Source: a virus
Strand: one strand, 5' to 3'
IMG/VR virus record: IMGVR_UViG_3300044616_001697
Span: 1-22,553 of that record
Length of the DNA stretch: 22,553 nt
In this document: piece after piece, positions 6,613 through 12,684 of the stretch
Numbering within the stretch: position 1 is the stretch's first letter
Layout: every line of letters starts with the position of its first letter
The notes under the pieces: model-generated
What the model was told of the DNA's origin: nothing
The model's database searches: none
The model's input: the letters and a program-made list of their open reading frames with translations, nothing else
Position numbers and translations under genes: made by a program

Positions 6613-6657
6613 AGTGTTTCATATAGCTAGGACTAATAATCCTAGCTTTTTATTGTC
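6613..6657 (+). terminator. Rho-independent terminator, second copy
   Basis: The same stem (6625-6632 / 6640-6647) and TTTTATTGTC tail as at 6046-6078. It is followed immediately by the second copy of the 78-bp repeat. Confidence 0.9.
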
Positions 6658-6660
6658 CAA

Positions 6661-6738
6661 TAATAATTCAAGTAGAAAGCGTTAGCGCAATCTACGATTT
6701 TTTAGTATCTGCGTGTACCAGTTTATCAAGTGTCCACT
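6661..6738 (+). repeat. 78-bp repeat with internal hairpin, copy 2
   Basis: Duplicate of 6257-6334. After GTGTCCACT the two copies diverge, so each feeds a different downstream leader and gene (6393 versus 6802). Confidence 0.85.
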
Positions 6739-6801
6739 CATGGTTGCTTGATCTTTTAATACCTGTTATATTGTTATTGATCTAAAAGAATTCCACTCGC
6801 C

Positions 6802-6984
6802 ATGCTAACGATTTTTATCATTTACTTATACATGGTCACTTGCACATATTGGGCTCTTGTTGCATTACGAACTCCGAGTAATTTTTCCGAACGAGGTCTT
6901 ATGATATGGGCTGCATTATGGTGGCCGGTATTGATTCCAAGTGTGTTAATTGCTAAGATCCTAAAGGAATTGGATTCTTTATGA
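6802..6984 (+). CDS. Small two-segment membrane protein, 60 aa
   Basis: Hydrophobic segments at residues 2-22 and 33-51 are joined by a short polar loop (RTPSNFSERG), and a charged KILKELDSL tail follows. It is Trp-rich near the second segment (WAALWWP). The layout resembles the MKINWLNL proteins that follow, but there is no clear sequence match. TTATATTGTTATTGATC lies about 20-35 bases upstream; no Shine-Dalgarno is visible. The TGA stop is the first part of the next leader repeat. Confidence 0.7.
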   Translation: MLTIFIIYLYMVTCTYWALVALRTPSNFSERGLMIWAALWWPVLIPSVLIAKILKELDSL

Positions 6985-7062
6985 CACTCCATAAGCTGTC
7001 CACTCATCACCAATAATCCCAGCACTATCCGCTAACATGATTACTGTTATTGGATTTCTTCC
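6983..7062 (+). promoter_or_regulatory. Family D leader repeat, copy 1
   Basis: Begins at the preceding stop codon (GACACTCCATAAGCTGTCCA) and ends GATTACTGTTATTGGATTTC, then TTCC and the ATG. The end portion (about 40 bp) is nearly identical at 8047-8076, where it precedes an unrelated gene that also starts ATGAAAATC. It is pyrimidine-rich just before the start, with no Shine-Dalgarno. Confidence 0.6.
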
Positions 7063-7224
7063 ATGAAAATCAACTGGCTTAATCTTCTTCTTCTGGTATC
7101 GGGAAGTTCCATTTCCCTGTCTATTCTTACTTTGTTGTTTGGTCCTTTTCCCTTTCTTGTTCCTCTTCTTCATGGAGCAGTTTGGGGATTGTTATCGGTT
7201 TGTTTTTTCCCCCTTACTAAGTGA
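7063..7224 (+). CDS. MKINWLNL membrane protein, paralogue 1
   Basis: 53 residues, two hydrophobic segments (about 5-26 and 31-50) around an FGPFPF turn. It is the first of three tandem genes that all start MKINWLNL and keep a mid-protein FG and a later WG. A hydrophobic two-pass protein of this size suggests action at the inner membrane. The gene is too short to stand out as an ORF, but the paralogy and shared leader support it. The next gene begins 4 bases after its stop. Confidence 0.8.
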   Translation: MKINWLNLLLLVSGSSISLSILTLLFGPFPFLVPLLHGAVWGLLSVCFFPLTK

Positions 7225-7228
7225 TCCA

Positions 7229-7384
7229 ATGAAAATCAACTGGCTTAATCTTCTTATTTGTTTGATAGGAATTATTAGTAATATTATTCTTTTCACTTTG
7301 CTTTTCGGACCACTTCACCCTCTTTCTGCAATGATAGTTGGTATTGTATGGGGACTGTTTTTCCCAGGTATTGATAATGATTGA
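7229..7384 (+). CDS. MKINWLNL membrane protein, paralogue 2
   Basis: 51 residues, with segments at about 7-27 and 31-46, an LLFGPLHP turn and IVWGLFF near the end, all aligned with the copies on either side. The TGATCCA-ATG junction with the previous gene is repeated exactly at the next junction, so the unit was probably duplicated with its intergenic link. Translation is likely coupled. Function unknown. Confidence 0.85.
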   Translation: MKINWLNLLICLIGIISNIILFTLLFGPLHPLSAMIVGIVWGLFFPGIDND

Positions 7385-7388
7385 TCCA

Positions 7389-7556
7389 ATGAAAATCAAC
7401 TGGCTTAATCTCTTTTATTGGCTCCTTGTCAATCAGGTTTCATTAACAGTGTTTACTGTGTTCTTTGGTCATGTAGACATTTTGACAGCAATAATAACTG
7501 GTACTTTCTGGGGTGTCGTATCAAATTACACTCTTACGATTTTTTATTACGAATGA
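7389..7556 (+). CDS. MKINWLNL membrane protein, paralogue 3
   Basis: 55 residues, the most diverged copy after the shared MKINWLNL start. It keeps VFFG at the turn and TFWGVV in the second segment, with a longer C-terminal tail (YTLTIFYYE). Its TGA stop overlaps the ATGATG start of the next gene. Function unknown; presumed inner-membrane two-pass protein. Confidence 0.85.
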   Translation: MKINWLNLFYWLLVNQVSLTVFTVFFGHVDILTAIITGTFWGVVSNYTLTIFYYE

Positions 7557-7795
7557 TGTCACACCACAAGTACATTGTTGAAGTTAGGAACATTGATGGT
7601 TCCTTGGCAAGTTTATCAGAAGTGGAAAAGAAAAGACAAGAACATCCACATCTGTTTTCAAAAGAAGAATTTACAATATATGAACTTTGTTATTATGCGT
7701 CATTTGGACAGGGGCGAGATGTTCCAACTGGTCCTGTAGGTTTGCCCAAATTTATGCAAGATATTGGTATTTCTTATCGGCTTAAAACATGGTAA
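7553..7795 (+). CDS. Hypothetical protein, 80 aa
   Basis: Starts at ATG 7553 or 7556 (ATGATG), overlapping the stop of the third MKINWLNL gene, so translation is likely coupled. The product (MSHHKYIVEVRNIDGSLASL..., then FSKEEFTIYELCYYASFGQG) is soluble, with a long polar centre. I do not recognise it. It overlaps the next gene by 7 bases, giving a five-gene cotranscribed run from 7063 to 7998. Confidence 0.8.
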   Translation: MMSHHKYIVEVRNIDGSLASLSEVEKKRQEHPHLFSKEEFTIYELCYYASFGQGRDVPTGPVGLPKFMQDIGISYRLKTW

Positions 7796-7998
7796 CAATA
7801 GAACCATTCTTATCAAGTTATGAAATCCATCTTAAACGTTGTTATACCGCAATAAGTTTACACACTCCAATAAAAGATCTAATGATATTAGCAAATGACG
7901 AGGATCATTTTATTTGGGATTTGGTAGCAGAAAATCCAAACTGCCCACGTTATCTTAAAAGATACATTGCAATTAAAAAGTATCTAATGAAACTGTGA
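7789..7998 (+). CDS. Small LRV-like helical protein, 69 aa
   Basis: Residues 27-60 (IKDLMILANDEDHFIWDLVA, ENPNCPRYLKRYI) resemble one or two units of the variant leucine-rich helical repeat with the LA-x-D...VAENPN-x-P signature, found in diverse bacteria and phages. A single unit implies a small interaction protein rather than a full solenoid. The overlap with the upstream gene places it last in the 7063-7998 unit. The stop TGA is again the first base group of a leader repeat. Confidence 0.75.
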   Translation: MVTIEPFLSSYEIHLKRCYTAISLHTPIKDLMILANDEDHFIWDLVAENPNCPRYLKRYIAIKKYLMKL

Positions 7999-8076
7999 CA
8001 CTTCATAAGCTGTCCATCTAATTCCGATGTTCTCAACACCATCCACTAACATAATTACTGTTATTGGATTTCTTCC
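7996..8076 (+). promoter_or_regulatory. Family D leader repeat, copy 2
   Basis: GACACTTCATAAGCTGTCCA at the previous stop, ending AATTACTGTTATTGGATTTC, TTCC, ATG. It matches the copy at 6983-7062 at both ends, with a diverged centre. Confidence 0.6.
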
Positions 8077-8385
8077 ATGAAAATCTATCTTGATGATGAG
8101 CGGTCAACACCAACAGGATGGATTCGTTGTTATTGGCCCGATGAGGTTATAACACTTCTACAGAATAACATCGTTGATATTATCTCACTGGATCACGATC
8201 TTGGTGATGATAATAGAGGCACAGGAAACGATGTAATCTTATGGATTGAAGAACAAGTCTTTACCAATAACTATAAGCCGCCGATTATTCAGGTGCATTC
8301 GGCTAACAGTTCTGCGAGATTGAAGATGGAGAATGGTATTAAATCCATTCAAAGACGAGTAGCGAGACTCTGTGCCACTTCATAA
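8077..8385 (+). CDS. cREC-like receiver-fold protein (cyclic-phosphate processing receiver)
   Basis: The 102-residue protein matches the stand-alone receiver-fold family I know as cREC. It opens with MKIYLDDER (residues 4-9 carry the acidic pair), then TGWIRCYWPDEVITLL, a central ISLDHDLGDD (36-45), RGTGNDVILWIEE and a C-terminal QVHSANSSAR (72-81). The conserved Asp cluster and the HSAN loop would form an active or metal site unlike ordinary phosphorelay receivers. Published comparative genomics proposes a role in processing cyclic phosphates in RNA repair and phage-host conflict; no activity is shown here. The last residues (CATS) are encoded by the next leader repeat, so the natural C-terminus has been altered by that insertion or junction. 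Confidence 0.85.
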   Translation: MKIYLDDERSTPTGWIRCYWPDEVITLLQNNIVDIISLDHDLGDDNRGTGNDVILWIEEQVFTNNYKPPIIQVHSANSSARLKMENGIKSIQRRVARLCATS

Positions 8386-8440
8386 GCTGTCCACCGGAAC
8401 CACCGATTCCCAATAATCCGCTGTATTGTTATTAAGTCCC
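8370..8440 (+). promoter_or_regulatory. Family D/B leader repeat
   Basis: GCCACTTCATAAGCTGTCCA overlaps the end of the cREC-like gene. The block continues through AATAATCCGCTGTATTGTTA and TTAAGTCC, joining the start of the D-type leader to the end of the B-type leader. It precedes the gene at 8456. Confidence 0.55.
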
Positions 8441-8455
8441 AGAAAAGGAATTTCA

Positions 8456-8704
8456 ATGTCTACTCTCACTCCCGAACAACTTTCCGAGCTTCTTGATGAT
8501 TATTGTGATCGTGTTATCAACAAAACCGATCCCGATACAATCGTTGGAGTTAATATCACCACAACGGTAACACATTCCGATGGTTCCATTACGGAATTTG
8601 TTGATATTCACTCCCCAAAAGAAGAGTCAAACCGGGTTATCAAGAAACCCGCTCCCCAAGAAAATAGGCCCTATCGTATCAACTGTTTTTCTGAAGACAA
8701 ATAA
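8456..8704 (+). CDS. Hypothetical protein, 82 aa
   Basis: A soluble acidic protein. An N-terminal helix (LTPEQLSELLDDYCDRVI) is followed by strand-like segments (VGVNITTTVTH, SITEFVDIHS) and a Pro/Asn-rich tail. The start is set by AAAAGGAA 5-12 bases upstream of ATG 8456; ten more upstream codons are open but belong to the leader repeat. Not recognised. Confidence 0.75.
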   Translation: MSTLTPEQLSELLDDYCDRVINKTDPDTIVGVNITTTVTHSDGSITEFVDIHSPKEESNRVIKKPAPQENRPYRINCFSEDK

Positions 8705-8728
8705 TAACCTCAAATTTCTCCTCCTCCA

Positions 8729-8974
8729 ATGAGCACCCCAAATCAGGCAATTTTTGAGAATCATCTGAAGAATGCTTATGAGGATCTCTTTGCTAACAAT
8801 CCAGAGTATTCTTATGCTGCGAGTAGAACAACTCCGGTAGATCTTGCTCATAAAATGACAGAATCTCTCGTAACCGGACAAGGAAATAAAGATGGTGATG
8901 GTATCAAAAGAGCATGTAAAGCGGTAGGAATTAAACACACTTATAAAGCAATCAAAGAATATCTTAACCAATAA
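8729..8974 (+). CDS. Small helical phage protein with IKHTYKAI motif, 81 aa
   Basis: An all-helical, basic-ended protein. The C-terminal third (NKDGDGIKRACKAVGIKHTY, KAIKEYL) resembles an uncharacterised motif I associate with small phage and bacterial proteins, which looks like a helix-turn-helix-sized unit; DNA or RNA binding is possible but unproven. It starts MSTP after a TTTCTCCTCCTCCA tract, the same arrangement as the next gene, suggesting the start region was duplicated. Confidence 0.75.
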   Translation: MSTPNQAIFENHLKNAYEDLFANNPEYSYAASRTTPVDLAHKMTESLVTGQGNKDGDGIKRACKAVGIKHTYKAIKEYLNQ

Positions 8975-8997
8975 CCATCCACATTTCTTCTCTTCCA

Positions 8998-9279
8998 ATG
9001 AGCACCCCAACTAAAACTGAATACATTCAGATGCCGGCTATTTCCACGCCAGCTATTGTAAATCATCTTCACGCTCTCCCTGAAGGTAAAGAAAAAAATA
9101 CACTTCGTTTGCAATATCTTATGCGCTATCTCTCAACTTATAGAGAAGCACCCGATATTAAGACATTGACGAATGATGTTCTTTATGCACTCGGGGTTGT
9201 AACCGATCCAGTTAATTTCACCGGAGCCATCGGACTTACTGAATATAAAAACTTTCTCAAAGAAAATCATCTTTCATAA
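8998..9279 (+). CDS. Hypothetical protein, 93 aa
   Basis: Starts ATGAGCACCCCAA behind TTCTTCTCTTCCA, like the gene at 8729, but the rest of the protein is unrelated. It is helical (VNHLHALPEGKEKNTLRLQY, then LMRYLST), with a C-terminal GLTEYKNFLKENH segment. No family is recognised. It lies 23 bases after the 8974 stop and is probably cotranscribed; a hairpin terminator follows at 9318. Confidence 0.75.
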   Translation: MSTPTKTEYIQMPAISTPAIVNHLHALPEGKEKNTLRLQYLMRYLSTYREAPDIKTLTNDVLYALGVVTDPVNFTGAIGLTEYKNFLKENHLS

Positions 9280-9317
9280 CAACCATACACATTTAACAAT
9301 AAACACCAATAATATCT

Positions 9318-9346
9318 GCTGAGGTATAACAATACTTCAGCTTTTG
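9318..9346 (+). terminator. Cassette 1 hairpin
   Basis: Stem GCTGAGGTAT / ATACTTCAGC around AACA, followed by TTTTGTTATA. First hairpin of the hairpin-plus-promoter cassette series. Confidence 0.75.
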
Positions 9347-9378
9347 TTATATTCTTATTTTTTGTCTTAAAAAATGAA

Positions 9379-9490
9379 TAGGGTGTCCGTATCTGTATTC
9401 TACTGATGGTGTTGGGATCCGTCAAGCATTCTTCCATAAGCAATTCTGATCGGTTAAGGGGTTGACCTAAGCGGTTCCAGGGTCTATATT
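9379..9490 (+). promoter_or_regulatory. Cassette 1 promoter block
   Basis: A conserved block (GTCCGTATCTGTATTCTA, then GTCAAG, then TTCTGATCGGTTAA) leads into TTGACC (9462-9467), a 17-base spacer and TATATT (9485-9490). An ATG abuts the -10 at 9491, but transcription should begin downstream of it. Confidence 0.85.
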
Positions 9491-9517
9491 ATGGAAGTTC
9501 ATCAGACAAGCCTTCTT

Positions 9518-9886
9518 ATGTCCCGGAATCCCGCTCCCGAACTGAAGCACGACATTGCAGTTCATGAGGGGTTCGTAACCCTGAATAATAACGATGATGG
9601 TTTCTATACACAATACTTCAATAATCGGGAAGAGGTTGAGCAATTCATCGCTGAGCTACGTGAGGCAATGGATAATGTATGGCCGGATGGTGTTAATCCT
9701 GAAGAACTGCAGGAAGAATGTTATCAAAAACGAGAGGAAGAGCGTCAAGAATACTTGCGCAATAATCCTCCTCGGCCACAAACACCAGAAGAGATTGAAC
9801 GTAATAAAAGGCTGATGACACTTCTTGATAAACTGGCTAATGATGATTCATATAGTGTTTGTTCTCATGTAGCGGAAAATCCCTGA
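9518..9886 (+). CDS. Hypothetical charged protein, 122 aa
   Basis: Unrecognised. Residues 8-45 look like a small β-sheet (HDIAVHEGFVTLNNNDDGFY, TQYF). Residues 46-100 are a long, highly charged helix (REEVEQFIAELREAM, then QKREEERQEYL). A PPRPQTPEEIERNKRL link and a tail ending CSHVAENP follow. I chose ATG 9518 because the upstream in-frame ATG at 9491 directly abuts the promoter -10 and would lie upstream of the transcript. No Shine-Dalgarno is evident. Confidence 0.7.
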   Translation: MSRNPAPELKHDIAVHEGFVTLNNNDDGFYTQYFNNREEVEQFIAELREAMDNVWPDGVNPEELQEECYQKREEERQEYLRNNPPRPQTPEEIERNKRLMTLLDKLANDDSYSVCSHVAENP

Positions 9887-10127
9887 TTCATCACACCATA
9901 AGCACCTATCCACAACATAATACGTTAACACCCTCCTCTACCACTGCCTTTTCAGCGACATTATTGTGCTCAGGGAGTCCTTTATCCTTGAGCACATTTT
10001 TGTAGCTGAGATCCAAGATGATCTAAATAAATCTAAAAAACCTTTTATCGGGAATTTCGGTCTGAAGGTGCTATGGGTCATTCCGTCAAATAAGATCACC
10101 GATAATTTCATTGTTATAATAAATGTT
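9887..10127. other. Gene-poor spacer, possible gene remnant
   Basis: A frame from a GTG at 9966 runs about 50 plausible codons (LRESFILEHIFVAEIQDDLN, KSKKPFIGNF) and then reads into the leader repeat at 10128. It may be the remnant of a truncated gene. No ribosome site, full product or terminator was found. No other gene is visible here. Confidence 0.35.
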
Positions 10128-10200
10128 ATGTGCCAGTCCATAAGCTGTCCACCGATACTCTCATGTTCCCATAATCTGCTGTATTGTTAAGAAGTCTTCA
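10128..10200 (+). promoter_or_regulatory. Family D/B leader repeat, distal copy
   Basis: GTGCCAGTCCATAAGCTGTC, CACCGATA..., then AATCTGCTGTATTGTTAAGA and AGTC. It matches the leader at 8370-8440 and precedes the gene at 10205. Confidence 0.55.
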
Positions 10201-10204
10201 GAGA

Positions 10205-10549
10205 ATGTCTCTCATGGCTCTCAATTGGAAAGTTCCTGTTTCTTCTCTTCTGAGCCGTCTTCAGGATAATGACTATAAGATTTTCTCAGTCAATAATGGA
10301 GGCGAGACTATTCTTATTGACCAGAATCTTTCCAATGGAACTGCAAGAGCAAAGGCAGTAGAAGAGATTGTTTCTGTAGACGCATCTGCAATTGCTCTTA
10401 TCAAGAATAAACAAACATTTGCGGTTTATATTGTATTAGGTAATGATCCACATGAGATTGCAGCCGATTATACTAATGATGAAGAATTGGAAAAAGTTAT
10501 TGATGAATTTGCTGATAGTTGGCAGGATAAGAAATGTCCTAGGATGTGA
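10205..10549 (+). CDS. Hypothetical protein, 114 aa
   Basis: Unrecognised soluble α/β-looking protein: VSSLLSRLQDNDYKIFSVNN, GGETILIDQNLS, then VSVDASAIALIKN and FAVYIVLGNDPHEI, ending in an acidic helix (EELEKVIDEFADSW). ATG 10205 is the first ATG after the leader; MALNWK at 10214 is an alternative. AGAGA before the ATG is only a weak ribosome site. A clear terminator follows at 10567. Confidence 0.75.
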   Translation: MSLMALNWKVPVSSLLSRLQDNDYKIFSVNNGGETILIDQNLSNGTARAKAVEEIVSVDASAIALIKNKQTFAVYIVLGNDPHEIAADYTNDEELEKVIDEFADSWQDKKCPRM

Positions 10550-10566
10550 AACAATGATGAAATAAT

Positions 10567-10597
10567 AACCCTAGAGTAATTCTGGGGTTTTATTGTT
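10567..10597 (+). terminator. Cassette 2 hairpin
   Basis: Stem AACCCTAGA / TCTGGGGTT (with wobble) followed by TTATTGTTTATA. Confidence 0.75.
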
Positions 10598-10625
10598 TAT
10601 AATTTGAGAAGAAAAATAAGATAGT

Positions 10626-10733
10626 CTGTCCGTATCTCTATTCTAGTCGTATTTTATCGGCTGTCAAGGTCTGAACTGATAAGCACTTCTGATCGGTTAA
10701 AGGCTTGACGTAGGCATCAATCCGGTCCATACT
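10626..10733 (+). promoter_or_regulatory. Cassette 2 promoter block
   Basis: The conserved GTCCGTATCTCTATTCTA and GTCAAGGTCTGAACTGATAA blocks lead into TTGACG (10705-10710), 17 bases and CATACT (10728-10733). The ATGG after the -10 is a leftover of the repeat, not a start. Confidence 0.85.
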
Positions 10734-10758
10734 ATGGAAGTCAACCGGAACCGATCCG

Positions 10759-10926
10759 ATGGCCCAAACCTTCCGCCCTGTCTGCGACATTCAGAGCAGA
10801 AATCCGTTCATGGTAGCGGTAATCAAAGATGATGAGAACCTTCTCATCGACGGGGAACCTTCAGTAATTCCAATGTGGTGGATCGCATCGGAATATGCGA
10901 AACTTTATGCTGGTGATGTGAAATGA
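10759..10926 (+). CDS. Hypothetical protein, 55 aa
   Basis: A short protein beginning MAQTFRPVCDIQSRNPFMVA, with VIKDDENLLIDG and a Trp pair before a short helix (IASEYAKLYAGDVK). The ATG at 10759 follows AACCGGAACCGATCCG, the same 5' leader used by the gene at 12213, which fixes the start. Its TGA overlaps the next ATG (ATGA), so it heads a coupled three-gene unit. Not recognised. Confidence 0.75.
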   Translation: MAQTFRPVCDIQSRNPFMVAVIKDDENLLIDGEPSVIPMWWIASEYAKLYAGDVK

Positions 10927-11132
10927 GCAATACTAAATTCCGAATTGTTAAATATAACGATTCCTTTGAAGAACTTCACATTCTTCAAGTCTGTCACTCG
11001 TATGAGGAAGCAGACCAAAGATTCCAATACTGGGATGAGAAATACCCAAACGATTATATTGAAATTCTTACTCCAGAAGACTGGAGATATTTTCAATTAG
11101 GTTCTAATCCCTCTGTTTTTGTTACATCATGA
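10923..11132 (+). CDS. Hypothetical protein, 69 aa
   Basis: Starts in the ATGA overlap with the preceding gene. MSNTKFRIVKYN, then LQVCHSYEEADQRFQYWDEK and IEILTPEDW give a β-α-β pattern of a kind common in small phage proteins that re-align side chains of 'Y..A...F' helices, but no named family is recognised. It overlaps the next gene by four bases. Confidence 0.8.
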   Translation: MSNTKFRIVKYNDSFEELHILQVCHSYEEADQRFQYWDEKYPNDYIEILTPEDWRYFQLGSNPSVFVTS

Positions 11133-11491
11133 TTTTCCAAACAAGTTACACGATCACCGGGCATCTTCAGCGCCAATTAGCGGCAGTTGCTACTCCAATC
11201 GTTGAGAATTGGTTCACAGATGTACTGATCCACGACACTGCTGCTACCGAAGATATGGAAATTGGCGAAGTTCGTTTATGGGCACTTCGCAAAACGGGTA
11301 CATGGTTGTGTACTCTGAAGCAAGATATTTCTGAGCATAACGAATTCACTGGACTTGTTACTTCAATTATGAGGCATCCCGATGAATATAATGACGGATA
11401 TTATCATCTTTTTCTATTGCATAAGATCTCAGCAGATAAGCTGAAGATTACACCGACAACTTATGAAGAAATGTCCTATGTGAATGTGTGA
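11129..11491 (+). CDS. Hypothetical protein, 120 aa
   Basis: Third gene of the coupled 10759-11491 unit (four-base ATGA overlap). The protein begins MIFQTSYTITGHLQRQLAAV and contains EVRLWALRKTGTWLCTLKQD, followed by YYHLFLLHKIS. A β-rich core is likely. Not recognised. A terminator hairpin lies 11 bases after the stop. Confidence 0.8.
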   Translation: MIFQTSYTITGHLQRQLAAVATPIVENWFTDVLIHDTAATEDMEIGEVRLWALRKTGTWLCTLKQDISEHNEFTGLVTSIMRHPDEYNDGYYHLFLLHKISADKLKITPTTYEEMSYVNV

Positions 11492-11502
11492 GATAACAAA
11501 TG

Positions 11503-11530
11503 CCCCGGAGAAATCTGGGGTTTTTATTGT
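11503..11530 (+). terminator. Cassette 3 hairpin
   Basis: Stem CCCCGGA / TCTGGGG around GAAA, then TTTTTATTGTTTATA. Confidence 0.85.
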
Positions 11531-11560
11531 TTATACTTTGATAAGAAAAATAGAATAGGA

Positions 11561-11668
11561 TCTCCGTATCTGTATTCTAGTCATATTTTTATCGGTTGTC
11601 AAGGTCTGGAGTCATAACCATTTCTGATCGGTTGAAGGCTTGACGTATGCGGCTTCCGGGTCCATACT
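11561..11668 (+). promoter_or_regulatory. Cassette 3 promoter block
   Basis: The CTCCGTATCTGTATTCTA and GTCAAGGTCTGGAGTCATAA blocks lead into TTGACG (11640-11645), 17 bases and CATACT (11663-11668). Confidence 0.85.
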
Positions 11669-11698
11669 ATGGAAGTCAACCGCAAGGAAATTGATCCC

Positions 11699-11995
11699 AT
11701 GGACCAAGCCGATTTTCTCGCTATTGCCAAAGAAACCGCATCTTACGTGATAGAGCACGAGCGGAATAATGTTCTGAGCAACAAAAATAATCTTGATCTT
11801 TCAACATTCAGTTCCTTTCTTGATGGGATCAAAGGCCACCAATACTATAATGCCTTAGTGTTGAAATGTGATGGATGTGAGACGTACATTCTCATGCAGC
11901 TTAATACAGATTATCGTGAAATCGTGTGTAGAATGTCGGGTGATGAAGCCCGCGAATTCGTAGAGCATTTTCATGATATTGTCCTGAACGAATGA
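11699..11995 (+). CDS. Hypothetical protein, 98 aa, donor of a duplicated C-terminus
   Basis: Soluble protein: MDQADFLAIAKETASYVIEH helix, a middle with LVLKCDGCETYILMQLNTDY and a C-terminal helix REIVCRMSGDEAREFVEHFH. The last 26 or so residues, and the DNA behind them, recur at the end of the gene at 12443-12607. ATG 11699 is chosen because it lies about 30 bases after the -10 with AAGGAAA upstream; the ATG at 11669 abuts the -10. The fold resembles small roadblock-like or phage αβ proteins, but I cannot assign it. Confidence 0.75.
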   Translation: MDQADFLAIAKETASYVIEHERNNVLSNKNNLDLSTFSSFLDGIKGHQYYNALVLKCDGCETYILMQLNTDYREIVCRMSGDEAREFVEHFHDIVLNE

Positions 11996-12013
11996 TCTGA
12001 ATACAAACACATT

Positions 12014-12045
12014 TGCTAGGGTATAACAATACTCTAGCATTTGTT
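12014..12045 (+). terminator. Cassette 4 hairpin
   Basis: Stem TGCTAGGGTAT (12014-12024) / ATACTCTAGCA (12029-12039) around AACA, then TTTGTTATAG. Confidence 0.75.
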
Positions 12046-12076
12046 ATAGTCTTATATTTTGTGGAAAAATAAGATA

Positions 12077-12187
12077 GTCTGTCCGTATCTCTATTCTACT
12101 GGTAATAATCCAGTTTGTCAAGGTCTGGAGTCATAAGCACTTCTGATCGGTTAAGGGCTTGACGTATGCGGCTTCCGGGCCCATACT
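12077..12187 (+). promoter_or_regulatory. Cassette 4 promoter block
   Basis: The conserved GTCTGTCCGTATCTCTATTC and GTCAAGGTCTGGAGTCATAA blocks lead into TTGACG (12159-12164), 17 bases and CATACT (12182-12187). Here the ATG after the -10 is mutated to AAG, showing that it is not needed as a start. Confidence 0.85.
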
Positions 12188-12212
12188 AAGGAAGTCAACC
12201 GGAACCGATCCG

Positions 12213-12410
12213 ATGAGCAACCTTTCCCCAACCGTTTATCAAGACAACGGATTCGCAGATAGGAAAGAATACCTCGATTCTTTGCGGGAAGAGTATGGCG
12301 GTTTGGTGGATGTTCTCACCAGCATTCTTCCAGCATCAGAAGATTTTGATGGCTTGGTTACGGAATTGGAAGATGCTCTGGCCAGCGGAGAATATGACGA
12401 ATTGATCTGA
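12213..12410 (+). CDS. Small acidic protein, 65 aa
   Basis: Begins MSNLSPTVYQDNGFADRKEY, followed by an amphipathic acidic stretch (LREEYGGLVDVLTSIL, FDGLVTELEDALASGEYDEL). It is strongly negatively charged, as many small phage proteins that mimic nucleic acid or bind host enzymes are, though no such role is shown. The start follows AACCGGAACCGATCCG as at 10759; the apparent upstream start at 12159 is the TTG of the -35 box. Confidence 0.75.
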   Translation: MSNLSPTVYQDNGFADRKEYLDSLREEYGGLVDVLTSILPASEDFDGLVTELEDALASGEYDELI

Positions 12411-12442
12411 TTTCTTACTTTTATTCCATCGCATTTCTTCCC

Positions 12443-12607
12443 ATGGACGCTTCCAACCTTTCCGCATCACAAGCTAGAGAAAAGATCATTGAATGGGGAG
12501 AAGAATTCACATTTGAGATTGTCTGTCGTGAAATCGTGTGTAGAATGTCGGGTGATGAAGCCCGCGAATTTGTGGAGGATTTTCATGATAATGTCCTGAA
12601 CAATTGA
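12443..12607 (+). CDS. Chimeric small protein with copied C-terminus, 54 aa
   Basis: The N-terminal half (MDASNLSASQAREKIIEWGE) is unique. From residue 29 the sequence REIVCRMSGDEAREFVEDFH almost repeats the end of the 11699-11995 protein, and the DNA is nearly identical over about 70 bp. The gene therefore looks like a recombination product between a new 5' part and a copied 3' part. It lacks a Shine-Dalgarno; a TTTCTTCCC tract precedes the ATG. A hairpin terminator identical to the one at 5421 follows. Confidence 0.65.
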   Translation: MDASNLSASQAREKIIEWGEEFTFEIVCREIVCRMSGDEAREFVEDFHDNVLNN

Positions 12608-12652
12608 GAAGATCAAATCTTGGTACAATTGAATAACAAATACAAACACATT

Positions 12653-12684
12653 TGCTTCGGTATTATTATATCGGAGCATTTGTT
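12653..12684 (+). terminator. Cassette 5 hairpin (identical to 5421)
   Basis: TGCTTCGGTAT (12653-12663) / ATATCGGAGCA (12668-12678), then TTTGTTATAT. Same sequence and flanks as the hairpin at 5421-5455. Confidence 0.75.

Noticed and set aside
9966-10190. A 74-residue frame starting at GTG 9966
   Set aside because: It reads into the leader repeat, lacks a ribosome site and has no stop before the repeat; kept only as a possible remnant.
12159-12212. N-terminal extension of the 65-residue acidic protein
   Set aside because: It begins at the TTG of the -35 box and spans the promoter.
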